A DNA stretch of 64,000 nucleotides from Dasyornis broadbenti (lineage: Eukaryota > Chordata > Aves > Passeriformes > Dasyornithidae): the NCBI GenBank assembly GCA_013397935.1, contig VZRN01004713.1, forward strand, positions 372,551 through 436,550, in the 5' to 3' direction. Shown one piece after another: positions 1 through 11,168 of this stretch. The stretch's first letter is position 1. Every line of letters starts with the position of its first letter. The notes beneath the pieces were generated by a model. It was not told where the DNA came from. It searched no databases and saw nothing but the letters and a program-made list of their open reading frames with translations. The position numbers and the translations under genes were made by a program.

Positions 1-1
1 A

Positions 2-32
<31 letters not shown>

Positions 33-1539
33 TTCTGGAAGAATCCTTGTCTTGAAAGCTCTGAGCTCTGCAGTCCCAGGAGGCCAACTTTCGGTTGGTA
101 ACAAAAAAAATTAAAACACGTCATAGAAATGTGTAAAACCCTGTATTCGGCTGGAGGTTTGCACGTGAGCAGCAAATCTTAAATCAGGCTACACCAGCTC
201 TGCCCGAAGAGCTGCCTCTTGTCATTACCTGCCTTGCCACTGATTTTAAAAGTTTAGGATTTCAACCTCTTGGATCTGTTTAAAGTTTGGAAATATTCCT
301 GTGGGTGCCAGCTCCTCTTAGCAGGAACCTGAAACCACCTCGAGTGGTTCCCAGCCTGCTGGGTCACGGAAAGGATTTGAAGTACGTCTTAAAAACCACT
401 TCAATCCACTTTGACTTCTTGTGTGGATTTGGAGAGGAGGGGACAGGCCCTGTTAGTGCTTGAAATTTGGATGTGGTTTGCTTGAGTCCTGAATGGATTT
501 AGATCGGCACAAACACCAGCAACTCGGCCGACAGGTTTTTTTTTTTTTTTAGCGTTACGAAGCCATTTTTTGAACTCTAAGATAAAAATATCCAGGATAG
601 GGCGAGGGAAAGGTTGGAATTTTCTTAGGGAAAAGTCGTGTCTGGCGTGAGGAGCAGGGGCAGCCTGAGGGGAATGGATTGGTCACGGCAGCTGGGGAGC
701 AGCTCCAAGCGTGGCGCGCTCTGATCCAGGGCCACAGCACGAAGCCATCACTTCCACGTTTCCAAGGCTCCCACGGGCACCAGAAATTCCACCCCATCCC
801 TGCCTGGCCTGGGGCTGTCCTGGGGGGCACCTGCCAAGGTGGGAAAGAAATGCTGAAAGTGCTGCCAGCCATCCCCAATCCCACTGTTCTCCAGTTCGTG
901 CACGGCCCTGTGAAAATACATTTATTTTTTGGGCTAATTCCTCCTCTGGGGTGAGGTTTTCAGCCACTAAAGAGCTCCTTATTTCCCGCAGCCCTGAGGA
1001 GCTGAATGCCCTGGGACCCCTCCTGTTCCAGAACAAACAAACCTTGCTCTGGACGCTTCTCTCTCAAAACAAAACCGCAGCAAAACGTGCAGGATAAATT
1101 CTTCAGATCCTGGATGTGCAGCGAGGAAAGCGTTTCTGGCTTCATGTTTGATGTGCCTGTAATCCGTGGCTTTGAATTTGTGTGTTTTTATCGGCTGCTC
1201 AAAAGTGATGTGGAAGCGACTGCGATTGGGTGATTATAGGATGAGAGGAAAGAGAATGAAGTTGTTTCTGCTCCACCGTCACCACCAGGAATTAATTATC
1301 AGAGGGATTTGAGGAGGTGCAGCTCCTGATTCCGAGCTGTTTTCCATGAAGAACCCCAAATCCTGCTTGGAATCATGAGCTTCCCCTCACTCCTTTGATT
1401 TGTCCAGGCCACATCCCCATTAGGTGTACACTGCTTTTATTCTGGGGCCTGAAATGGAGAGAAATTTGTTTGTTTGTCTCAGGTCACACTTACAACTTAA
1501 TGGGATTTTAACAACATAAGGGCAGTTTGATGTTCATGG

Positions 1540-1770
1540 GTGTTGCTTTGTTTGGAGGGTTGGTGGGGACTTTGTTTTTGGTTTGGGTTTTTTTGTTTGG
1601 GTTTTTTTTTTGTTTTTTCAGGTTTTAGCTGGTTGTTGTTCTGTGGGGTTTTTTTGGTTGGTTGGGGTTTTTTTGGCTGTTTGGGGCTTTTTCTGGTGGA
1701 TTTTTTTTTTTTTTTTTTTTTTTTGGTTTGGCTTTTTTTTTGCTATGTCCTCTTGCTTTTCCATTTNTAA
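1540..1770. repeat. G/T-rich low-complexity tract with an unresolved base
   Basis: The plus strand is almost only G and T, with long T runs separated by GG or GGG, ending in a T run around 1701-1724. One ambiguous base (N) sits at 1767, just after the tract, which suggests that reads disagreed there. No coding or regulatory function is claimed. Confidence 0.8.
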
Positions 1771-4700
1771 GATTTGTTTTAAAAGAGCTCAAAAGTTGTT
1801 TGACAGGAACTGCAGTGAGTAACTTCCAGCAGCAGCTGAAGTTCCAGCTCTGAGCCTGTTCCAGTGATGCTCAGGGAGCAAAACATGCAGTTTTCCTTCA
1901 CTTTGCCCAGCCAGCCTGATAAATACAGTCACTTTTAATTAGCTGCCCTTAACAAACAGCATCTCCGTTCTTCATTTACAAATTGCCAGGGCAGAGCGTG
2001 TGGAGTTGTTGGAATAATTATGGCTTTCAGCAGAAAGGAAGAAATGAGGAGAGAATGGCTTTTTGAGCCTGTTCCTGTGGAAGGGCTGTGGGAAGCAGCA
2101 TCAGTGTTCAGAGTCCTTTTCGGTGCATCTGTTACATAAACCTTCACTTCTCCCGAATTTGTGGCAAATTGAATAATCTGATTTATTAATGCTCCCTGCC
2201 TGCTTGAAGGCTCAGCAGTGCTGAAGAGATGGCACTGCTTGGGTATTGCTCTTTTCAATAAAATTCTCACTGAATTTGGGGTTGGGGGTTTTTTTTGCCA
2301 CCCCTTCGGACAAACATTCCCTGGGAATTCCTGTGTTGGATTTTTTGGCTGTTTCAGCGTGGCGTCCCCGAGTCAGGTGGCTTTGCCCGGAGCCTGTTGG
2401 GTGACACAGCACTGCACGAAAATCTGCACTATTTATAGACTGTTCTTTGAGCCAGAAAGTTCTGGTTCAAAAGCTATAATTTCGTGATTTTTTTTCTTTT
2501 TCCCTGCCTGACTTCACAGGAAGGGAAGGAAGGAAGGAGCCTTTGGGCAATTAGCTGTGATTTAAACCCTGACTCTTCTCTGGGTTAAGCTTATCAGATG
2601 AGGAATTCAGCGGAGTTTCGGCTTAAAAAGGCTTTTGTTGCCAAAGTCAGATGAAATCAGTGGTAGTGGCACTGCCTGGCACGTTTTCAAACCATCACTC
2701 CAGCTTCATCCTCAGAAATTGCTCTGATCCATCTGCAAGGAAAACGAGTTCCTCATTAACTTGCTGAACCAAATAAGGTTCAGCCCAGGTTTCTTTCTAC
2801 CCCATTTCAATCAACTTTTCAAGGATATTTTGTCTACCTTGAACCAAAAGAATTATTTGGTGTTTACACATCTACGAAAGGATAAAGCCTGCATCTGAAA
2901 TGTGTATTTTCCTGGCTCATTCTATTGAAGTCTCTCGAAATGACGTGTTTGTCCATGCTGGGACATCTCCTTTGGGCAGACTGGGATACAGACCCCTTCA
3001 GGATGAGCTGGTGGCAGCTCCTCCCGCATTCCTGAGGTCTCAGCTGCCCTGGGCAGCTCAGTGCCCCCATCCCTCCTGGGCAGGCTGACGATCCAGAATT
3101 GTCCCACTCTCTGTCGATTCAGGGCCTCACCGTTGGCAGGTGTAAAGATCTCTGTGAGTTATGAACGGAAAACACCCCCTTGGGACCTCCAGGGATATGG
3201 ATGTTTGAAGTGTTGTATCAGTGGAAGAAAATCATCCTGAAAAATGAGTTCTGGCGTCAAAACAATCCCGGGAAAACGATCCAGGCCTGGGCCTCGCGGG
3301 CAGAAGTGCCCTCAGCTCTCTGCCCTGACCAGAGTCCAGACTCCGTGGTCTCAGCTTTACAAGGCTCTTCAGTTTTCCCAAACTGAGGAATTATTCAGAG
3401 CAGAATGGACGTGAGAGCGGTTTTTAGAACGTGCAGACTCCAGATTATTCGTTTGGTGTTTACTTGGGCATTTCGCCGCCGTTTCTTCCTGGGGAGCACG
3501 GGCTGAGCTCTCTGTTCAAACACCCCGTGCTCCCGGCGGGGAGGAGGAAACCCTGGGCCTTGCTGGGTGCTCTGTGCGTTGTGGAAGGACACAGATGCTG
3601 CCTTGGTCTCCCTAATTAATTTCCTGCTTATTATAGGGAAGAAAGACAACTTTAAATGAAACAACAGCAGCTCCACAGGAGGGATTGCCAGCGGATGTTG
3701 GAGCAGACGCATCCACGCTGCCTTTATCCCACGTTAAAAGCAGAAATGGAATATTTGCACGCAGATTTTTAACAGAAGTGGGCTTTGATTGTATTGTTTG
3801 TGTTCCTCCTGCATTAGAGGCAACACTTATGTGGCTACTGTAGAAGCTTTTTGGGCTATGAGGAGCCTTTTCTCGCAGCAGGGTGGTGCTGGTGGTGGTG
3901 TGTGTGTTGGAGGGTGAACATTCAGAGATGAAATCCACCTTGCAAAACCACCCCTCACTGGGGCTTTTTCTTCCTCGAGAAAGAAGTTTCAGGCAATTTG
4001 CATTTTGCTGCCCCAGAGCTGCTCTCCCCACACGTGGCAGCTTTGCACCAACCTGAAACCCAGTTTTGTCCAAGCCTTTAAATGGCACCGAGGAGAAACC
4101 CAAGCAAAGCCTAGAAAATATTCAGAGGAGAAGCTCTGGTGGGGGAAAAAAAACCACTTTAAAGCGCTTATTTAGTCTGAAATAGCTGCAGAGGAGCCAC
4201 TGGAGTGTTCCCTCCACGCTTTGCCGTTAATATTTATCTTGGAGGAGCTGAGAAGGCAGGAAGGGAAATGCTTTGGTGTCGGTCCATTAGGCTGGAGGGG
4301 AGACAGGAGAACACATGAAGGTGTTCACTGACCCTGCAAGATGGAGCTCTCTCAATAACGGGAATATATTTCTATTTCTGGGGCTCTGGAGGGAAGCAGG
4401 GTTTGTATTAATGGATTAAAGCCGTGCCCTGCTCAGCCTAATGACCCTTCCCAGCCAGGCCTGGGGAGGGCAAGGCTGGAAAAAAAGGAGCTGCAAAGCT
4501 TCTTCCCAGCCCCAAATGCACTGCCAGGGGCATGGCTGAGACCCAGCCCTGCTGGAGGGGCACAGATTCAACCCCACCTCGAGCTTGCAGAAGAATTTGG
4601 CTCTTGAGATCCCTCAGAGTTGGTTTCCGGACTGTTCTTCACGGTTCATTTGCAGCTGGAGCTGTTTCCTTGAAGAGCATTTGTGTGGATCTGCAAACTT

Positions 4701-5494
4701 TTCTCCTCTGCGCTGACCAGAACTGACTCCTAAAATGAAGCAGAAATTCCTCTTCCTCTCCTTAGTTCCAACTTCCTGACAAAAACATCAAATATTGCCC
4801 AGTGATGACAACAACATCAAATGAAGCCCAGTGCTGACCTTGACATGAAGTAGGGGCCCTGCTCTATGGGGTTTTTTTTTTTTTTTGGAGATTACTATTT
4901 CCAGTTCCTGTTTTCAGTGGAGCTCTGTCCCAGGTCATAAATACAAACCCCACCTTGCATCCACCTCTCAGTTGGAACTCCTTGGTGAAGCCCAAAATCC
5001 AGTAATCTATTAAAGGTGCTTTGAGGAGGGGCACCCATAAGCAGAGTCAGAAATCACTGTCCCTTATCTTCCGTGTTTTGCAGGAAAATGTGTTTTGTCA
5101 GCTTGGTTGTGGTGGATGAGATTTACTGCACTAAACTGAATAAATTGATAAATAAGAATCCTTGCAGTTGTATTCCTGGAGAGCAGCTGCAAAACCACAG
5201 GCACGACCAAGAATTAAAAATCACAAGAGTGTTTTCAACTCTCCAGACTTCCCTAAAATTACCGTGGCCTGTTATTTTGGCCTTTTAATTATTTGAGTTT
5301 TCCTGTTCATTCTTCAGGAGTGGCTGCAGAGACTGCTGTAATTCATATATTTATATTTATAAATATGTGAATGTATGTATAAAAGTTGGGGTTTGGCCTT
5401 CTGTGGCAGAAATACCAAAGTTTGGATCGTGGGCTGCCTGGAGATGTGGAATTTGGGTGTAATACATGGATTTTATGTCGGCAAAATCCACCTT

Positions 5495-5830
5495 TCCCTT
5501 GAACCATCCTGTCCCAGGTATTATTCCTTGTCACACCCCTTCCCGTGGTGTCCCTGTGAGGAAGGGCAGCTCTTACTCCCTGTTTTCCCAGAATGAGAGC
5601 TTTTCTTTCAGCAAGAGGCCGTTTGTGTCGTACTTGCCTGGCACTTCAGAGGCTGGATTTATTGTTTATATATCATATAATATATAATACAGATAGTGGA
5701 TGTGATTTAGCAGACCGATGTAACTCCTGCAATATTCCAATAATTCTTGTCACACCCCTTCCCACAGTGTCCCTGTGAGGAAGAACAGCTCTTATTCCCT
5801 GCTTTTCCAGAGCTTTTCTTCCTCCTGGTG
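5495..5830. repeat. Local duplication, two copies of an unidentified module
   Basis: Two similar stretches lie side by side, about 5522-5600 and 5746-5820. Both read CTTGTCACACCCCTTCCC, then a short variable part, then GTGTCCCTGTGAGGAAG, then a CAGCTCTTA-type stretch and an AGAGCTTTTCTT-type end. The part between them (5611-5735) recurs at 7543-7691. The element is not recognised; it may be an old transposon fragment or a segmental copy. Confidence 0.7.
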
Positions 5831-7542
5831 CTCTGCTTTGCTCTTCCCCTCATCCCCTGCGTGCCTCAGCATTTCCCCGCGTCCCGGCAGTGCTTGGGGA
5901 GCATCCCTTGATTGCCGGCGTTCCTGGCGCTCCGCAGGCTGGGATTCGGCGCAGCAGCCCCGGCAGTTGCTGCTCAGCAGAAATCTGCCCTCGGGCGCTG
6001 TTGGTAGTGTCATTTTCTATTCTTATTAATCAGCCTGACAGCTTCCTCCTGGAGGGACAGCTTCCCCCTGGAACGGGAGCTGGGCCTCAGACACGGGAGT
6101 CGGCTGGGGAGGCTGGGGAGTTGGTACCAAGAGGCTTTCTGGTGGCACTTTGCCCTTGCCCTGGGCAGAGGTGGCGCAGGGAGTGGGTGCATCCTGCTCG
6201 TGGCACCAGAAGGACAGAGCGGGGTCGGGATCAAGCAGAGCTGTTTGTACAAAACGCTTTTTGTAACGCACGGCCTGCAGGGAGGAGCGGGGAGTGTGGG
6301 TAATGCCTGGAGTTCAGGGCTGGGCCTCTTGTTTCGGAGAAGGGTCATTCCAGCTGGATTTTCTGGAATTCACCTTGGCCCTGGCTCTGGGTATTTGTGC
6401 TGTTCAGGGAGCGGCACCCGAGTTGCGTACGCACATTTTTCTGCCTCACAAGTTCCTGTCCTGCTTGAAGGACGGCTGGATTGTTTTAAGTTCATGACAT
6501 CATTTCTCGCGGCGTGGTTGCTCCAGGTGAGAACTTGTTGGTGCAGGGATTGTTTGCTTTTGGTGCTGAATGGGCTCCAGAAGTGTCCCTTTGTCTCCTG
6601 GCTGAGGATGGAGGTGAAAGCAGCTCACCTTGAGGGCGGAGTTTTGCAGGAGCCTTCATTTTTGGGGGGGGGATTTTGGTGGTGAAAGCTGCTCAGGGAT
6701 GATGGAGAGCCTGTCTGGGAACAGTTTGCCTTTTATTGTTGCATTTCCCCTGAGTAATTGGACGTGTTTCCCATGGCGGACCCACATCACCACTTAGTGT
6801 AACGCCAAGCACCAAGATGATGAGCCTGATTTAATTTGTATTTGCATATTTTGAACAGCAACATCCTAACCCCAGAGCCAGGCTTGCCCTGATAAAGCAT
6901 TTATGAGAACAGATCACTTTATGGCAGATTTACCAGGGAGCTGATCTTGTGTACACCAGATTCGGCATTTTCAGATCATGCCCCTACTCCAGCTACTGTG
7001 TTTAAGTCCATTATTTTGTTTTGGATACATAAATAAAAATATAAATGTCCTTGTGTAGATTAAAACCCACCGGCGCTCACTGTTCCTCTGGGTCCCATCA
7101 CAGCCATAAATCCTGACAGTTCCTACATCACCACCAAAAAATGGGCAAAACGCTACAAATTGTTCTTCTCCGAGCGATCCTGGCAGCACTAGGAATAAAT
7201 GTTGTTCTTGGGATAACAAACCCTGGCTTCTCTGTGCCACTTCAGATTGGCCTCAAGGGCTGCAGAACATCGAGTCTCCAAAATACTCCACAGCTCCCAC
7301 TCCCAGCTCACCCAACGAAATCGTCTCCATTTTTACTCCACTGTCGTGTCAGGAACAACAAAGCAGGTTGGGGCTGTCAGGAGCCGAAAGAAAGGAGAGC
7401 ACTTTCCCTGTACTTCCCTCCCAGCTTTTCTGGCAAGGGCTGCACATCATTTATCTTTAAACAGTTTTGCTTTGCTCTGATTTGGCTTTTGAGTTCAAAG
7501 AGACGACAGCTTCTGGGAGAGGGATTTTGTTGCAGCGTGTGT

Positions 7543-7695
7543 AAAGCAAGAGGCTGTTTGTGTAGTACTTGCCTGGCACTTGAGGGGCTGGATTTATTAT
7601 TTATACACGTGCTGTAACATGGATAGACAGTGGGTGTATGTATTAGAGCTTGTGCTGGTCAGACCCATGGAATTCCTGCAGTATTCCAGGTGTTG
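7543..7695. repeat. Dispersed copy of the 5.6-kb module
   Basis: This stretch matches 5611-5735 in order: a GCAAGAGGC(T/C)GTTTGTGT block, then TACTTGCCTGGCACTT, then GGCTGGATTTATT, then TTTATA-rich sequence, then CTCCTGCAATATTCCA here as TTCCTGCAGTATTCCA. The spacing between copies is about 1.93 kb in the same orientation. The family is not identified. Confidence 0.7.
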
Positions 7696-8922
7696 CTGCC
7701 CTTTCCTCAGTGAAGTGGAAATGGTCCAAGGAGATTGAGTGGAATTTTCGGTAGGATTCATGCAGTCAGGGATCCTGGGAGCATCATCACCTTCCTGTCC
7801 TGGGCACTGCTGAGCCCACCGTGTCCCCAAATGCTGCTGTGGGTGCCTGCGCGGGGAGAGATGGAGAAATCCCACATTTTGGGCAGGAAAATCCCAAAGC
7901 CACGGCTTCATCTGTGCTGGTTTTGTCTTTCCTGGAGCAGCAGCGATGTCAGGGTGCAGAGGGAAGGGCCAGGGAGGAGAGGGGTTCCTGAATCCACTCC
8001 TGGAACCACACCAGGACTTTTTCTGCTTTTCTCTTGCTCCGTGTCCAGAGTGATTTTATAGAGGGGAAAATTTCGTCTCTGATGTTTAAATGCTGCGTTA
8101 CAGAAGTGGCACTGGAGAAGGTTCCTGTAGCAAAAGGTGCAGCTTGTTCTTGCCTTCCTGAAATGCATAAATGTGAGGCCTTCCTTAATCCAGGAAATCC
8201 ACGGCTGTGCTTTCCCTTTGTAGTTCATTCGCATTTAGGAACTCACTTTTGCTCCCGCATTCCAAGTGCTCGGTTCTGGATTGATACAGAGCTTTGCATT
8301 CACGTCCGAAGCGAAAATCGCATCTGAAATTCAGATCGTAACTCTGTTACAGCGTCCTTGGTTCTGCGCTCAGGTTTTCTTTTGGGGTCTGGAATCTATT
8401 TATGAAATGTTTGTGCCAGTGTAAGTTTAGGGAGAAAAACCTGACGAGTGAGCCCCATGTCAGCAGCGATTTGGCCGCTCTTGTCAGGAATAAAGCCCCC
8501 CCTGATTAATGGTTTCTAAGCATTGCACGGTGTGTGCCCAATAAACTGCAGCTGCAGAGGTGAAGGCACTCACAGTTACAGTGAGAGGAGGAAAATGCCC
8601 TTTTTAATCTAATATTTTGCTCAAACTGTTTGAAGGGTGTTTAGAAAAGCGCAGTTAACATTCTTAAGGCGTCAATCCCCAAAATTCAAACATGCTGGAG
8701 TTAAGTTTCTGCTCCTTGCAGCGTGTCCCGCGCTTCCCCCACACTCATTCTGTGCTGTGCACGCTATTAGATCTAATTTGTGGGGTTTTTTCCTTTTTAA
8801 AGTACCGTCTGATGCTAATTTTGTGTTAACAGAAGGAAAAAAACCACCATTTCAGCTGATTAAATTAAAATGCACGGTCGTGATTTGAGCTTCACTCCAC
8901 GCTCGGGATGAAGTTCCTGAGT

Positions 8923-8951
8923 TGGGAGGGTGGGATGGGGACGGGGATGGG
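8923..8951 (+). other. Potential G-quadruplex motif in intron 1
   Basis: Six runs of three or more G are separated by one or two bases on the plus strand, the sense strand of PPM1L. This fits the canonical G-quadruplex pattern. Whether it folds or matters is unknown. Confidence 0.55.
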
Positions 8952-9350
8952 ACAGAGCTGTGCCCCTGAGAGGGAATCTCTCGTGACACATTCCCAAATC
9001 CCAGTTTATTTCCCTGTTTTCCCTGGATTCAGCCTCCAGGTGTGCCAGCAAAGCAAGGAGTGGCACCAAGCTTTGCCTGTAGTCACGAGTGCCTCGTGCC
9101 AAGCAGTTTGTGTTTGCCTTTCCGCAATTCCCGTGATTTAACTCCCGCTCCCTCTGCTCCATAAAACCACGCTGGGTTCGGGCGCTGGTGTTTCCCTTTT
9201 GCAGTAACCCATCCTTAACGAGGTGGGCACTGGGTGATCGGCACCAGCCGCTTGTGGAGCTGCCTGCTGGGAGCACGGCAAGCTGGAATGGATTTTTGGT
9301 GCAGCGTTCCTGGGATCAGCCAGGAGCTGGGATCTGGGGACCTCGCCACA

Positions 9351-9380
9351 ATCATCATCATCATCATCATCACCACCACC
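9351..9380. repeat. ATC/ACC trinucleotide microsatellite
   Basis: About seven ATC units pass into three ACC units. Read in frames it gives poly-Ile or poly-His tracts in short open frames, which is why those frames are not called as genes. Confidence 0.9.
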
Positions 9381-10199
9381 AAACGCGAGGAGCCTCCGGA
9401 GCTCCCAACTCTACCTCCTCCTCAAGGTTTTCATCTCCTAATCAGAGCCCAAAAGCTCAGAACTAAGCAGCTCTTTGGTTTAAGCATAAATTTATCCGTT
9501 TTCTGCAGCCTGCTCATTAAATTTTAACTTCTGCAGTCTTTTCCCGACGGGCTGGGAGCAGGGTTTTCCCTTTGCTGGGATAAATCACCCCTCTCTGGAG
9601 ATGCTGGGGCCGTGGTGTGCTGAAGGGTGATGTTACACAGGTTCTGAAGCTGGCAAACACCGTTATAGTTATTGAATTAACCTCTGCACTTGCCTGAGAA
9701 CCCCTCAGAACACCCGACACGGAGCAGCCAGCCTTTTCTGTTTTACAGCCACAGTCTGGGTACAATTTACTTCATTTGCCATCTTCTGTAATTATCTTTC
9801 TGATGCTGCATCTACTGCAGGGACAATATGTGAATTTGAATAAGCTGTGGAGAGCTGCTCACGAGGGGAATAACAATTCGCAAGGGTGGAGGTAGTGACT
9901 TACACTCACTCATTTATTTTTAAATAGGAGTTTCTTCATCCCCCTCCTTTTCGTCCTTTATTATTATTAATGTGGCTTGTCCCAAACACTCCGGGGGGGT
10001 GGGAATTGTGCAGACTCTGTTTTGGGAGGGCGATTGCTGTCTGTGAGCCTGAATTGCTCAAATGGTGTCGAAGATCAAGGCAGGAATTGGAGCTGCTCAC
10101 CTGAGCCTTCGAAGGCTCGGCACGGGCAGCAGGACTGAAATGAAGAACAAAGCTTTCCGGGGAGCCGGAAGGGAATGGAGAGCCTGGCAATCCAGTGCT

Positions 10200-10345
10200 G
10201 TAATGGCAGAGTCCCCACACCTTTAAAAAGGTGTGGCTGTGGCACCTGAGGACGTGGTTTAGCGGTGACCGTGGTGCCGGTGGGGAGTTGGACTCAATGG
10301 TCTTGAAGGTCTTTTCCAAGCTTAGCCTTTCTCTGATTAATTTGG
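10200..10345 (+). mobile_element. CR1 LINE fragment, 3' end, plus orientation
   Basis: The sequence follows the familiar avian CR1 3' region: CTTTAAAAAGGTGTGGCTG, a GGACGTGGTTTAGCGGTGA block, a GTTGGACTCAATGGTCTTG block and AAGGTCTTTTCCAAG. The terminal short repeat of CR1 is degraded (TTTCTCTGATTAA). No reading frame for reverse transcriptase remains. Confidence 0.8.
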
Positions 10346-10534
10346 CCCATCCTGGTAATTCCCTGATGTGATAATGGGTCATTTCTGACTCATTTTGCCG
10401 TTCCTGCTCAGCCTTTTCCAGCTCTGAGGGGTCCCACACACCCTGGTGTGAAGGAATCTGCCTCCAGCACCAGGGCCGGGGGTGACAGGACGAGGGGAGA
10501 GGGTTTGAAACTGAAGGAGGGAAAGTTCGGATTA

Positions 10535-10745
10535 GGAAAGAAATGTTCCCTGTGAGGGTGGGGAAGGGCTGGAATAGAATTCCCAGAGCAGCTGGGGCTG
10601 CCCCTGGATCCCTGGCAGTGCCCAAGGCCAGGCTGGACAGGGCTTGGAGCAGCCTGGGACAGTGGGAGGTGTCCAGGCCATGGCAGGGGTGAGATTTAAG
10701 GTCTCTTCCAACCCAAAGCACCTTGTAATTCCGGGATCCTGACAC
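10535..10745 (+). mobile_element. CR1 LINE fragment, 3' end, plus orientation
   Basis: A second CR1 3' piece. It shows GAGGGTGGGGAAGGGCTGG, CAGAGCAGCTGGGGCTGCCC, CTGGATCCCTGGCAGTG and the near-terminal AAGGTCTCTTCCAACCCAAA. It lies 190 bp after another CR1 piece of a different subtype, so the two look like separate insertions. The 269-codon minus-strand open frame that spans both is an artefact of repeat composition. Confidence 0.85.
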
Positions 10746-10949
10746 ACCTTGTCCTCCACCAGCTCTCCCGAGCTGCAGAAGCCCAAATTTTTGTGCAAAC
10801 CTCCTTTTCCCTCCGGTGGTTGGGAAATTCTGTCAGGAGCTCTGCAGCCGAGCCTGGTCTGATCTCCCTGCTGTCCTGGCTCTGCTGTTCCTGAAATCTC
10901 CAGGCCCTGCTGTTCCTGGGATATCCTGGCCCTGCTGCTAACTCAGGCT

Positions 10950-11168
10950 GCTTTCCCTTCTCCCGCTCTCCCTTCTCCCGCTCTCCCTTCTCCCGCTCTC
11001 CCCTCTCCCGCTCTCCCTTCTCCCGCTCTCCCTTCTCCCGCTCTCTCCTCTCCCTCTCTCCCCTCTCCCTCTCTCCCTTCTGCTCTCCCTTCTCCCACTC
11101 TCCCCTCTCCCGCTCTCCCCTCTCCTTTTCTCCCCTCTCCCGCTCTCCCCTCTCCTGCTCTCCTTCGC
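10950..11168. repeat. 15-bp homopyrimidine tandem array
   Basis: The unit CCTTCTCCCGCTCTC is repeated with variants for roughly 14 copies. The plus strand is almost entirely C and T apart from one G in most units. Because 15 is a multiple of 3, the minus strand stays open and gives artificial Gly-Glu-Arg-rich frames of up to 165 codons. It lies in PPM1L intron 1. Confidence 0.9.

Noticed and set aside
9936..10745. 269-codon minus-strand open frame
   Set aside because: It covers two CR1 fragments lying in the opposite orientation and has no recognisable domain.
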